A DNA stretch of 8,296 nucleotides from Pseudomonadota bacterium (GTDB lineage Bacteria; Pseudomonadota; Gammaproteobacteria; Burkholderiales; Casimicrobiaceae), in the NCBI GenBank assembly GCA_022709775.1, contig JAKLIE010000058.1:1-8296 (forward strand), in the 5' to 3' direction. Positions 1 to 5,978 of the stretch are shown here, one piece after another. Below the pieces are notes generated by a model. The model saw only the letters and a list, made by a program, of their open reading frames with translations. It was not told the DNA's origin and ran no database searches. Each line of letters opens with the position of its first letter. The first letter of the stretch is position 1. Both the position numbers and the translations under genes were made by a program.

Positions 1-31
1 CCACGACGGCCTGGACCAGGGAATCGCTCAT
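1..31 (-). CDS. 5' end of an unidentified gene, truncated by the window edge
   Basis: Only the first ten codons (MSDSLVQAVV) lie inside the window, so the product cannot be named. The start is credible because an AGGAG Shine-Dalgarno sits at 43-39 on the minus strand, seven bases before the ATG at 31, and a perfect TATAAT lies farther upstream on the same strand. The gene diverges from the alpha/beta hydrolase at 154. I infer that it is real from these translation and transcription signals, not from homology. Confidence 0.6.
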   Translation of the reverse strand, partial: MSDSLVQAVV

Positions 32-75
32 GACGGGACTCCTGCGACGGCGGGAACGTCCCCGCAGACCCGGGA

Positions 76-81
76 ATTATA
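76..81 (-). promoter_or_regulatory. Putative -10 element (TATAAT) of the leftward gene
   Basis: A perfect six-of-six TATAAT reads on the minus strand, rare in such GC-rich sequence. It would start transcription near position 69 and give a leader of about 37 bases before the ATG at 31. No good TTGACA-like -35 box lies 16-18 bases upstream, so the promoter may need an activator or be weak. The role is inferred from position and sequence only. Confidence 0.45.
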
Positions 82-153
82 GGCGGCAATCCGGAGTGGG
101 CTCGTGCGCGGGCGATTTGCAGGGTACCCTCTTCACCCCGGCCGTCGCCCCGC

Positions 154-990
154 ATGAATCGCTTGTCGCGTTCCGCGCTGTTCCTCGTCCTGCTTCTCTT
201 CGCCGCGACGGCGGCGGCACAGCCGTCGGCGCAGCTGCGCACGGTGACGATCGAGATCGACGGGCAGCCGATGACGGTCGACGTGCACGAACCCGGCACG
301 ACCGACGTCGTCGGCATGGCGATCGTCGCGCACGGGTGGACGCGGTCGCGCGAGCAGCACCGCGACGTCGGAATCGCACTCGCCGAAGCGGGCGTCGTCG
401 CGGTGATTCCGGACCTGCCGAACGTGATCGACCTGTGGGGCAACGGCTCGGCGATCGTCGATCTCGCGCGCCAGCTCGAAGCCGGCGCGCTCGGTCTGCA
501 GCCGGTCCTGCCGTCGTCGCTCGTTCTTATCGGCACGTCCGCAGGCGGCCTCGCCACCGCGCTCGCCGCGACGAAGCTGCCCGGCATCGCGGGCTGGATC
601 GGCCTCGACCCGGTGGACCGCTCGGGCACCGGCATCCACGCTGCGTCGATCCTCGAGGCGCCGGCCATCGTCCTCTTCGGCAACGCTTCCGCGTGCAACC
701 TGGCGGGCAGCGCACGCACGTTCGCCCAGTCCGTGCGCCGGCTGGTACGCGCGAAGAAGTTCGACGGCGCGTCGCACTGCGACTTCGAGGGCCCCACCGA
801 CGGCTTCTGCCAGAGGCTGTGCGGCCGGGCGACGGATTCGCTCACGCTGGCCATCCGCAGCGAGACCGTGCTGGCGGCGCTCGAGCTGCTGACCGCCGCG
901 CACGCGGGCTTCGGGGGCGGAGCGCGGGACGGCGGCACGGACCGCCCCGTCGCCGCGGACCCGACCTTGCTCGAGCGTCCGCCGGAATAG
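154..990 (+). CDS. Secreted alpha/beta hydrolase, chlorophyllase-like
   Basis: This is a 278-residue serine hydrolase predicted to be exported. Residues 1-22 form a Sec signal peptide (basic start, hydrophobic core about 8-22, likely cleavage after Ala22). The mature part has an oxyanion-type HGW at 60-62, the nucleophile elbow G-T-S-A-G with Ser129, Asp152 or Asp155 as candidate acid, and His208 in an ASHCDFEGPTD segment as candidate base. Cys181, Cys209, Cys219 and Cys223 could form disulfides in the periplasm. The His region resembles chlorophyllase-fold hydrolases, but the substrate cannot be read from sequence; an ester is likely. The tail after about residue 253 is Gly/Pro-rich and probably disordered. 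The ATG at 154 was chosen because it gives a proper signal peptide, although no Shine-Dalgarno is visible. It stands alone, divergent from the gene at 31 and 134 bases upstream of mgtE. Confidence 0.85.
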   Translation: MNRLSRSALFLVLLLFAATAAAQPSAQLRTVTIEIDGQPMTVDVHEPGTTDVVGMAIVAHGWTRSREQHRDVGIALAEAGVVAVIPDLPNVIDLWGNGSAIVDLARQLEAGALGLQPVLPSSLVLIGTSAGGLATALAATKLPGIAGWIGLDPVDRSGTGIHAASILEAPAIVLFGNASACNLAGSARTFAQSVRRLVRAKKFDGASHCDFEGPTDGFCQRLCGRATDSLTLAIRSETVLAALELLTAAHAGFGGGARDGGTDRPVAADPTLLERPPE

Positions 991-1039
991 TCGCAGCGTC
1001 CGCGAGTCGGCGCGCGACCCACGGGCCCCGGGGTTGCGG

Positions 1040-1045
1040 TATAAG
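1040..1045 (+). promoter_or_regulatory. Putative -10 element (TATAAG) upstream of mgtE
   Basis: TATAAG matches the sigma-70 -10 consensus at five of six positions and lies in the 134-bp gap between the hydrolase stop (990) and the mgtE start (1125). Transcription would begin around 1052, leaving a leader of about 70 bases that contains the hairpins listed below. A TTGCGG sits directly in front but is far too close to be a -35 box, and nothing at 17-bp spacing resembles one. Functional status is inference. Confidence 0.4.
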
Positions 1046-1056
1046 AGCGCGGTGGT

Positions 1057-1082
1057 GCCCGGCCGCACGAATGCGGCCCGGC
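1057..1082 (+). promoter_or_regulatory. Leader hairpin upstream of mgtE
   Basis: GGCCGCA (1061-1067) pairs perfectly with TGCGGCC (1072-1078) across a CGAA tetraloop. After one C-C mismatch, three more pairs join 1057-1059 with 1080-1082. The hairpin lies in the predicted 5' leader of the Mg2+ channel gene and buries an in-frame alternative ATG at 1071. It lacks a T-tract, so it is not a typical terminator. It does not match any leader riboswitch family that I can recognise. Confidence 0.4.
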
Positions 1083-1086
1083 TCGA

Positions 1087-1118
1087 CCCTACGCCGTCCA
1101 ACGCAGCGTCGACAGGGG
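1087..1118 (+). promoter_or_regulatory. Possible Shine-Dalgarno-sequestering fold of mgtE
   Basis: CCCTACGC (1087-1094) can pair with GCGT (1106-1109) and, after a four-base bulge, with AGGG (1114-1117). AGGG is part of the apparent mgtE Shine-Dalgarno AGGGG (1114-1118). A competing five-pair helix TCGAC/GTCGA (1083-1087 with 1108-1112) is mutually exclusive with it. Two alternative folds around a ribosome site are suggestive, but in DNA this rich in G and C such pairings are common, so this remains speculation. Confidence 0.2.
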
Positions 1119-1124
1119 ATCGCC

Positions 1125-2141
1125 ATGAGGCTCAGGAGGAAGTCGAAGGCGTCGAGCGACTCGCCGTACCCGGAGGATTCGATCGGGCGCCTGATGGAGC
1201 CGCCGCTGGCGGTGTTCCTTCCGCAGCAGACGGTGAGCGAGGCGATCGAGACGATCCGCGAGCTCGTCAAGCAGGCGTTCATCACCTACGCGTGGGTGCT
1301 CGAGGCCGACGGCAAGCTCGTCGGCGTAATCACGATGCGCGACCTGCTCTTCTCCGAGAAGTCGCAGACGCTCGGCGAGATCATGTTGCGGAACGTGTTC
1401 GCGCTGACGACGACGATGCCGCTGCTCGACGCGATGAAGCTCACGCTCGACAAGCACTACCCGGTCTATCCGGTCGTCGACGCCGAGGGGCGGCTCAAGG
1501 GCACCGTGCGCGGGCAGCGAATGTTCGAGGCGCAGGCGGTCGAGCTCTCGGCACAGGCCGGCGCGATGGTCGGCGTGACGAAGGAGGAGCGACTGACTAC
1601 GCCCTGGTCCCGAAGCCTCCTGTTCCGCCACCCGTGGCTGCAGCTCAACCTGCTCACCGCGTTCGTGGCCGCGTTCGTCGTCGGGCTGTTCGAGGGCACG
1701 CTGCAGAAGATCGTGCTGCTCGCGGTGTTCCTGCCCGTGCTCGCCGGACAGTCGGGCAACACCGGTTGCCAGGCGCTCGCGGTGACGCTGCGCGGCATGA
1801 CGCTGGGCGAACTCAAGCCCGGCGGCACGCCGGCCGCGGTGTTCAAGGAGGCGATCCTCGGCCTGTGCAACGGCGCGCTGGTGGGCGTCTCGGCAGGCGC
1901 CGGGATGTTCGTCTACGCGTGGATGCAGGGGAACCCGCAGGCGTGGATGCTCGCCTGCGTGACCTGGCTCGCGATGGTCGTCGCATGCGTCATCAGCGGC
2001 ATCTCGGGCGTGCTCGTGCCGACGACGCTCCAGCGCATGGGCGCCGATCCGGCCACGGCGTCGAGCATCTTCCTCACGACGGCGACCGACGTCGTGAGCA
2101 TGGGCGCGTTCCTCGGCCTCGCGACGCTGCTGCTGATCTAG
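1125..2141 (+). CDS. mgtE: Short MgtE-type Mg2+ channel (CBS pair plus pore domain)
   Basis: The 338-residue inner-membrane protein probably admits Mg2+ (some homologues also pass Co2+). Residues 18-75 and 85-140 form two CBS motifs, the Mg2+/nucleotide-sensing pair. A linker (about 141-168) precedes five membrane helices from about 172 to 338. Hallmarks of the pore are L-P-V-L-A-G-x-x-G-N-x-G-x-Q at 203-216 and TTATD with Asp322, the family's ion-selectivity aspartate. MgtE proteins are usually about 450 residues with an N-terminal superhelical MgtE_N domain; here only about 17 basic, hydrophilic residues precede the CBS pair, so that domain is absent. The ATG at 1125 was chosen for its AGGGG Shine-Dalgarno seven bases upstream. 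An in-frame ATG at 1071 would add 18 Arg-rich residues, still no MgtE_N domain, and has only a weak ribosome site. The gene is monocistronic and converges on the sulfotransferase gene. Confidence 0.92.
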   Translation: MRLRRKSKASSDSPYPEDSIGRLMEPPLAVFLPQQTVSEAIETIRELVKQAFITYAWVLEADGKLVGVITMRDLLFSEKSQTLGEIMLRNVFALTTTMPLLDAMKLTLDKHYPVYPVVDAEGRLKGTVRGQRMFEAQAVELSAQAGAMVGVTKEERLTTPWSRSLLFRHPWLQLNLLTAFVAAFVVGLFEGTLQKIVLLAVFLPVLAGQSGNTGCQALAVTLRGMTLGELKPGGTPAAVFKEAILGLCNGALVGVSAGAGMFVYAWMQGNPQAWMLACVTWLAMVVACVISGISGVLVPTTLQRMGADPATASSIFLTTATDVVSMGAFLGLATLLLI

Positions 2142-2169
2142 GGAAGCTCGGCGTCGCCCTCGCATGCGC

Positions 2170-2200
2170 GGCGCGCCGGCCGGATCGCCGGAGGCGCGCC
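2170..2200. terminator. Bulged GC-rich hairpin between convergent genes
   Basis: The arm GGCGCGCCGGC (2170-2180) pairs with GCCGG (2187-2191) and CGCGCC (2195-2200), giving eleven pairs around a six-base loop with a three-base bulge at 2192-2194. It fills the 60-bp gap between the convergent mgtE and sulfotransferase stops, where a bidirectional terminator is expected. Neither side has a T-tract, so intrinsic termination would be inefficient or Rho-assisted. The structure is seen; the function is inferred. Confidence 0.45.
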
Positions 2201-2201
2201 C

Positions 2202-2909
2202 TCAGTCGGGGTGACGCGACCGCATCGCCGAAAGCAGCGACTCGTACGCGACGACCGCCGCGCGCAACGGTTCCGCCGGGATCTCGACGGGCTTCCCGGT
2301 TCCGCGATCGCGCTCGTCGTCGCGCAGGATCCTGCCGGCGAGAATGTTCGGCGAGAAGTCGCCGTGGCCCGGCTGCCCGCTCAGCCGGAACCGCTCGTAG
2401 GTCGGCTCGAGCGGCGTCGCGAGCTCGAGGTAGCGCGTCAGCCGTGCGAGCACGCGTTCCGTGTCCGACACCAGCTTCTCCGCTTCGACGAACGCGGCAC
2501 GCGCTCCCGTCAGCGTGCTGTACTGGTCGATTCGCGCGAGGCGGGCGACATAGTAGTCGACCGCGCCCTGCGGGGTTTCGCGACCGCCGGCGATCCGCAC
2601 CATGCTCGTGATCGTGTCGCGCGGGTTGCGAAGCAGGAACACGACCCTGACGTCGTCGCGGCGAAGGATCGATGGATCGACCCGGCCCTGATTGTGCAGC
2701 AGCTTGTCGAGTGCATACCGCCCGCGCCGGGGCCTGCCGGTAGCCTCCTCGATCCGGTGCGTCATCGAACGCAGGTCGACGGGGCTCAGGTAGTGCTGGT
2801 GCAGTTCGCTGTAGCCGTCGATCTCGGGGTGGCTGCCGAGGATGTGGGCGAGCAGCGTCGAATGACTGCGCTGGTGGCTGATCAGCAGGATATGTCCGCG
2901 AGCTCGCAT
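2202..2909 (-). CDS. Sulfotransferase family protein (PAPS-dependent type)
   Basis: This 235-residue cytoplasmic protein looks like a small sulfotransferase that moves sulfate from PAPS to an unknown acceptor. The 5'-phosphosulfate loop is S-H-Q-R-S-H-S-T-L-L at 11-20, after a beta strand ILLI. The 3'-phosphate site is F-L-L-R-N-P-R-D-T-I-T-S at 91-102, with Arg94 and Ser102 as the expected ligands. A late G-D-F-S-P-N-I segment at 183-189 resembles the family's 3'-phosphate-contacting loop. The loop has Arg-Ser-His where many members have Arg-Ser-Gly. No signal peptide or membrane helix is present. The ATG at 2909 starts just before the first strand but lacks a visible Shine-Dalgarno. The gene lies 97 bp downstream of the antiporter gene on the same strand and may be read through from it. 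Nothing nearby identifies the acceptor. Confidence 0.85.
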   Translation of the reverse strand: MRARGHILLISHQRSHSTLLAHILGSHPEIDGYSELHQHYLSPVDLRSMTHRIEEATGRPRRGRYALDKLLHNQGRVDPSILRRDDVRVVFLLRNPRDTITSMVRIAGGRETPQGAVDYYVARLARIDQYSTLTGARAAFVEAEKLVSDTERVLARLTRYLELATPLEPTYERFRLSGQPGHGDFSPNILAGRILRDDERDRGTGKPVEIPAEPLRAAVVAYESLLSAMRSRHPD

Positions 2910-2962
2910 GGGAGAAGGCGCAATGCAACACGCATGGAAGATCGATCGGTGACGCCGTGCGC

Positions 2963-2980
2963 GCCGCGCGGATGCGCGAC
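2963..2980 (-). terminator. Weak hairpin between antiporter and sulfotransferase genes
   Basis: On the minus strand GTCGCGC (2980-2974) and GCGCGGC (2969-2963) form a seven-pair stem with one T-G pair and an ATCC loop. It starts about 27 bases after the antiporter stop. No T-tract follows. It could reduce read-through into the sulfotransferase gene, but may only reflect base composition. The rest of the 97-bp gap shows no recognisable promoter. Confidence 0.25.
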
Positions 2981-3006
2981 ACGCCGCAGGGTCAAGCAGC
3001 GAAATC

Positions 3007-4803
3007 CTAGCGGCGTGGCGAGTCGCCCTCGTCGGCGCCTTCGCCCAGGGCTCCCTTCGCGGTCTGCACCGCCTGCTCCGCCCGACGGCGGTTCATCTCC
3101 TCGCGCTTCGCCGCCTGGTCGACGATCTGGGCCTTGATGTCCGGGTAGCGGCGAAGGATCTCGTTGAAGTCGTCGGTGGTGAGCTTCAGGAACCGGCCGT
3201 AGTCGAGCGCGGTGACGTCGGCCGAGCGCGGCTGCCCGCTGACGAGCGCCATCTCGCCGAAGAAGTTGCCGGGACCGAGGCGGATGTGCTGGCCGGCGAC
3301 CGCGACCTCGACCTCGCCCGCCGAGATGAAGTAGGCCGCGTCCGCGACGTCTCCACGATGGATCACCCGCTCGCCCGGCTGCGCGGCATGCGGCTGGAGG
3401 TGCAGCAGCACGACCTCGCGCTGCTCCGACGTGAGCGACCCGAACATCGGGAAGTGGTCGACCAGTTCCTCCGGCGTGAGGGTGCGATGCGCGGCGGCGC
3501 GCTCCTCGGCGCGCGCCTTCGCGACGTCGAGATCGGCCTGCACCTGCGCGAGTCGCGCGCCGTGCGCTTCCTCGAGGCGGCGCTTCAGCCCGGGATGCGC
3601 GGCAACGAACGCGTTGAGTCCGTCGGCCACGACGAACGCGAACTGGTTGAGCGTGATCGAGATGATCGCTCCCGCGAGGATCAGGCTCAGGCCCGCCGGC
3701 GGCAGGAGCCCGAAGGCGATGCCGAGTCCCGCGAGGATGAACGAGAACTCCCCCACCTGCGCCAGCGCCGCGGAGACGTAGATGCCCGTGCTCGCCGGGT
3801 ATCCCATCACCATGACGACGGCGAGCGCGATGATCGCCTTGCCGACGAGGATCAGCAGCAGCACCCCGGCGAGCATCAGCGGCTCACGCACGACGATCGA
3901 GGGGTCGAACAGCATGCCGACCGACACGAAGAAGAGCACGGCGAACGCGTCCTGCAGCGGAAGCGAGTTCTGCGCGGCCTTGTGCGAGAGGTCCGATTCG
4001 TTCAGGACGACGCCGGCGAAGAACGCGCCGAGCGCGAACGAGACGCCGAAGAGCTCGGCCGACGCGAACGCGATGCCGACCGAGAGCGCCAGCACCGCGA
4101 GCGTGAAGAGCTCGCGCGAGCCGGTGCGCGCCACCTGCGTCAGGATCCACGGCATCACGCGCGGACCCACGGTCAGCACGATCGCGCCGAAGGCCCCGAC
4201 CTTGAGGAGCGTGATGCCGAGCGAGACGAGAAGTCCGCGGTCGCCGGCGCCGTGGCCGGCGCCCGGCACCTTGCCTCCGAGCGCTTCCGCGAGCGCGGGC
4301 AGCAGCACCAGCACGAGCACCATCGCGAGGTCCTCGACGATCAGCCAGCCGACCGCGATGCGGCCGTTGGTCGTCTGGACGGCGTTGCGCTCCTCGAGGG
4401 CCTTCAGCAGCACGACGGTGCTCGCGACCGACAGGCACAGGCCGAGCACGATGCCTGCGCCGAGCGACCAGCCCCACAGCATCGCCATCGCGGCCCCGAC
4501 CGCGGTGGCGACGACGATCTGCGCGACCGCGCCGGGGATCGCGACGCGACGCACCGCCATCAGGTCGGCGACCGAGAAGTGGAGGCCCACGCCGAACATC
4601 AGCAGGATCACGCCGATCTCGGCCAGCTGGCCCGCGATCTCGGCGTTGGCGACGAGGTCCGGCGCGAAGACGCCGATCGCGACGCCGGCGAGGAGGTAGC
4701 CGACGAGCGGCGGCAGCCGGAGCCGGTTCGCGACGTAGCCGAAGATGAACGCGAGCACGAAGCCCACCGCGAACGTGGCGATCAGCGTGACGTCATGCGG
4801 CAT
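3007..4803 (-). CDS. YbaL/KefB-like cation:proton antiporter with C-terminal cyclic-nucleotide-binding domain
   Basis: A 598-residue inner-membrane CPA2 antiporter, likely exchanging K+ or Na+ for H+. Residues about 5-400 form the multi-helix Na_H_Exchanger domain. Segments such as ASTVVLLKALEERN (127-140), GWLIVEDLAMVL (152-163, with Asp158 the likely ion-site aspartate) and GSRELFTLAVLAL (228-240) closely recall E. coli YbaL. YbaL and Kef proteins continue with an RCK/TrkA_N nucleotide-binding domain; here residues 405-440 are a charged, probably coiled-coil linker, and about 450-565 are a cNMP-binding domain. Its phosphate-binding cassette is F-G-E-M-A-L (515-520) followed by P-R-S-A (525-528), keeping the Glu517 and Arg526 expected to hold a cyclic nucleotide. 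The tail is hydrophilic. The start at 4803 has GAGGA seven bases upstream, and its MPHDVT leads straight into helix 1; the open frame continues upstream but is Arg-rich and noncoding in character. The ion and the ligand are unproven. Confidence 0.92.
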   Translation of the reverse strand: MPHDVTLIATFAVGFVLAFIFGYVANRLRLPPLVGYLLAGVAIGVFAPDLVANAEIAGQLAEIGVILLMFGVGLHFSVADLMAVRRVAIPGAVAQIVVATAVGAAMAMLWGWSLGAGIVLGLCLSVASTVVLLKALEERNAVQTTNGRIAVGWLIVEDLAMVLVLVLLPALAEALGGKVPGAGHGAGDRGLLVSLGITLLKVGAFGAIVLTVGPRVMPWILTQVARTGSRELFTLAVLALSVGIAFASAELFGVSFALGAFFAGVVLNESDLSHKAAQNSLPLQDAFAVLFFVSVGMLFDPSIVVREPLMLAGVLLLILVGKAIIALAVVMVMGYPASTGIYVSAALAQVGEFSFILAGLGIAFGLLPPAGLSLILAGAIISITLNQFAFVVADGLNAFVAAHPGLKRRLEEAHGARLAQVQADLDVAKARAEERAAAHRTLTPEELVDHFPMFGSLTSEQREVVLLHLQPHAAQPGERVIHRGDVADAAYFISAGEVEVAVAGQHIRLGPGNFFGEMALVSGQPRSADVTALDYGRFLKLTTDDFNEILRRYPDIKAQIVDQAAKREEMNRRRAEQAVQTAKGALGEGADEGDSPRR

Positions 4804-4880
4804 GCACGGTCCTCGAGACTCTCCGCGTCGGCGATCCGGGCGCTCGTCCCGCGGGCACGGGCGCCCGCGGCGGCGCGGCG

Positions 4881-4886
4881 ATTGTG
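4881..4886 (-). promoter_or_regulatory. Tentative -10 element (CACAAT) of the antiporter gene
   Basis: CACAAT on the minus strand matches four of six consensus bases and stands about 78 bases before the antiporter ATG, in a 191-bp gap. No convincing -35 box precedes it; that place holds an alternating CG stretch (4890-4901) beside a run of seven G (4901-4907). The gap itself suggests that the antiporter has its own promoter, but this particular assignment is weak. Confidence 0.25.
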
Positions 4887-4967
4887 CCACGCGCGCGCGC
4901 GGGGGGGAACGCTTCGCGGCAGAATGGCGACGCCGTCCGCGCGCCCGGCGCCGGCAGGACGACTTCC

Positions 4968-4985
4968 GCGGGATCGCCGACCCGC
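4968..4985 (-). terminator. Small hairpin just after the DUF808 gene
   Basis: GCGGG (4968-4972) and CCCGC (4981-4985) can pair across an eight-base loop, beginning nine bases past the DUF808 stop codon on the minus strand. The stem is short and no T-tract follows, so termination is only suggested by position. Confidence 0.25.
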
Positions 4986-4994
4986 TCGCGACGT

Positions 4995-5951
4995 CTATGC
5001 CGGCGCGCCCCGCGACGGGATGGCGCGCCGCACCAGGATCGCGACCGCGACGGCCAGCGCCCCCGCGACAACGCCGACGATCGCATTGCCGAGCAACGAT
5101 CCGAGGTGCCCGATCGCCGCCCCGCCGACGGGAATGGCGGCCGCCTTCGCGGCGAGCGCCCCGATCCCGTGGCCCAGCCACGGGATGCCGTGCGCGAGAA
5201 TGCCGCCGCCGACGAGGAACATCGCGGCGGTCCCGACGACCGACAGCGTCTTCATCAACCACGGTGCGGCGGAGAGGATCGCGGCGCCGCAAGCTCGCTG
5301 CGCCCGCGCCCACGTTCCTTCCCCCGCCCGGCGCGCGAGCCACGCCCCCGCGTCGTCGAGCTTCACGATGCCGGCCACGATGCCGTAGACGCCGACGGTC
5401 ATCAGGACCGCGATGCCGGCGAGCACCGACACCTGCGTCGCGAACGCGGCGCCGGCGACCGTGCCGAGCGCGATCACGATGATCTCCGCCGACAGGATGA
5501 AGTCGGTGCGCACGGCGCCCCGGATCTTGCCGCGCTCGAACGCGACCAGGTCGGTCGACGCGTCGGCGAACGCCTCGCGCAGCTTTCGCTCCTTCGCCGC
5601 CTCGACGTCACCGCCGTGCAGGAGCCGGTGCGCGAGCTTCTCGAAGCCCTCGTAGCAGAGGAACACGCCACCCGCCATCAGGAGCGGCATGATCGCCCAG
5701 GGGGCGAACGCGCTGATCGCGAGCGCCGCCGGAACGAGGATCGCCTTGTTGACGGTCGATCCCTTCGCGACCGCCCAGACGACCGGCAGCTCGCGTTCGG
5801 CCCGGACGCCGGAGACCTGCTGGGCATTGAGCGCGAGGTCGTCGCCCAGCACGCCGGCCGTCTTCTGCGCCGCGACCTTCGTCAGCACCGACACGTCGTC
5901 GAGGATGCTCGCGACGTCGTCGATCAGCGCGATCAGGCCGGTGCCGGCCAT
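4995..5951 (-). CDS. yedI: YedI-like DUF808 inner-membrane protein
   Basis: A 318-residue multi-pass membrane protein of the DUF808 (YedI) family, whose function is unknown. The family-typical start is obvious: [21 protein letters not shown] at about 5-25 and [17 protein letters not shown] at 30-46, followed by [13 protein letters not shown] (53-65). Hydrophobic segments lie at about 68-99, 151-195, 225-265 and 285-308. [16 protein letters not shown] (142-157) and IVKLDD (195-200) are also conserved as I remember the E. coli protein. Length is close to the usual 300 or so. A strong GGAGG Shine-Dalgarno lies seven bases before the ATG. The gene starts 27 bp after the formyltransferase-ACT gene stop and is probably cotranscribed with it. 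A 14-bp palindrome, CCGCCCGCGGGCGG (5962-5975), sits in that gap. I see nothing linking the two functions. Confidence 0.92.
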   Translation of the reverse strand: MAGTGLIALIDDVASILDDVSVLTKVAAQKTAGVLGDDLALNAQQVSGVRAERELPVVWAVAKGSTVNKAILVPAALAISAFAPWAIMPLLMAGGVFLCYEGFEKLAHRLLHGGDVEAAKERKLREAFADASTDLVAFERGKIRGAVRTDFILSAEIIVIALGTVAGAAFATQVSVLAGIAVLMTVGVYGIVAGIVKLDDAGAWLARRAGEGTWARAQRACGAAILSAAPWLMKTLSVVGTAAMFLVGGGILAHGIPWLGHGIGALAAKAAAIPVGGAAIGHLGSLLGNAIVGVVAGALAVAVAILVRRAIPSRGAPA

Positions 5952-5978
5952 CGGTCTCCCTCCGCCCGCGGGCGGGAC

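Noticed and set aside
30..2141. A 703-codon open frame on the plus strand covering the hydrolase and mgtE regions
   Set aside because: Only its end, from 1125, is a protein (MgtE). The earlier part is Arg-rich out-of-frame reading of the hydrolase gene, a common artefact in GC-rich DNA.
4874..4888. Possible sigma-54 promoter (TGGCAC with GG-N10-GC) on the minus strand before the antiporter
   Set aside because: The -24 half fits, but the -12 half reads CCGC instead of TTGC. Such half-matches are expected by chance at this GC content.
4945..4954. Palindrome CCGGCGCCGG in the gap before the antiporter gene
   Set aside because: It has no loop for a hairpin and no neighbouring operator-like copy; likely compositional.
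4804..5343. N-terminal extension of the antiporter frame upstream of the ATG at 4803
   Set aside because: The extension is almost entirely Arg, Gly and Ala, runs into the DUF808 gene, and the ATG at 4803 has a proper Shine-Dalgarno and begins the first membrane helix.
3286..5388. A 700-codon plus-strand open frame opposite the antiporter gene
   Set aside because: It is dominated by Arg, Glu, Asp and His repeats, which is the mirror image of G/C-biased codons on the real minus-strand gene. It has no domain signature.
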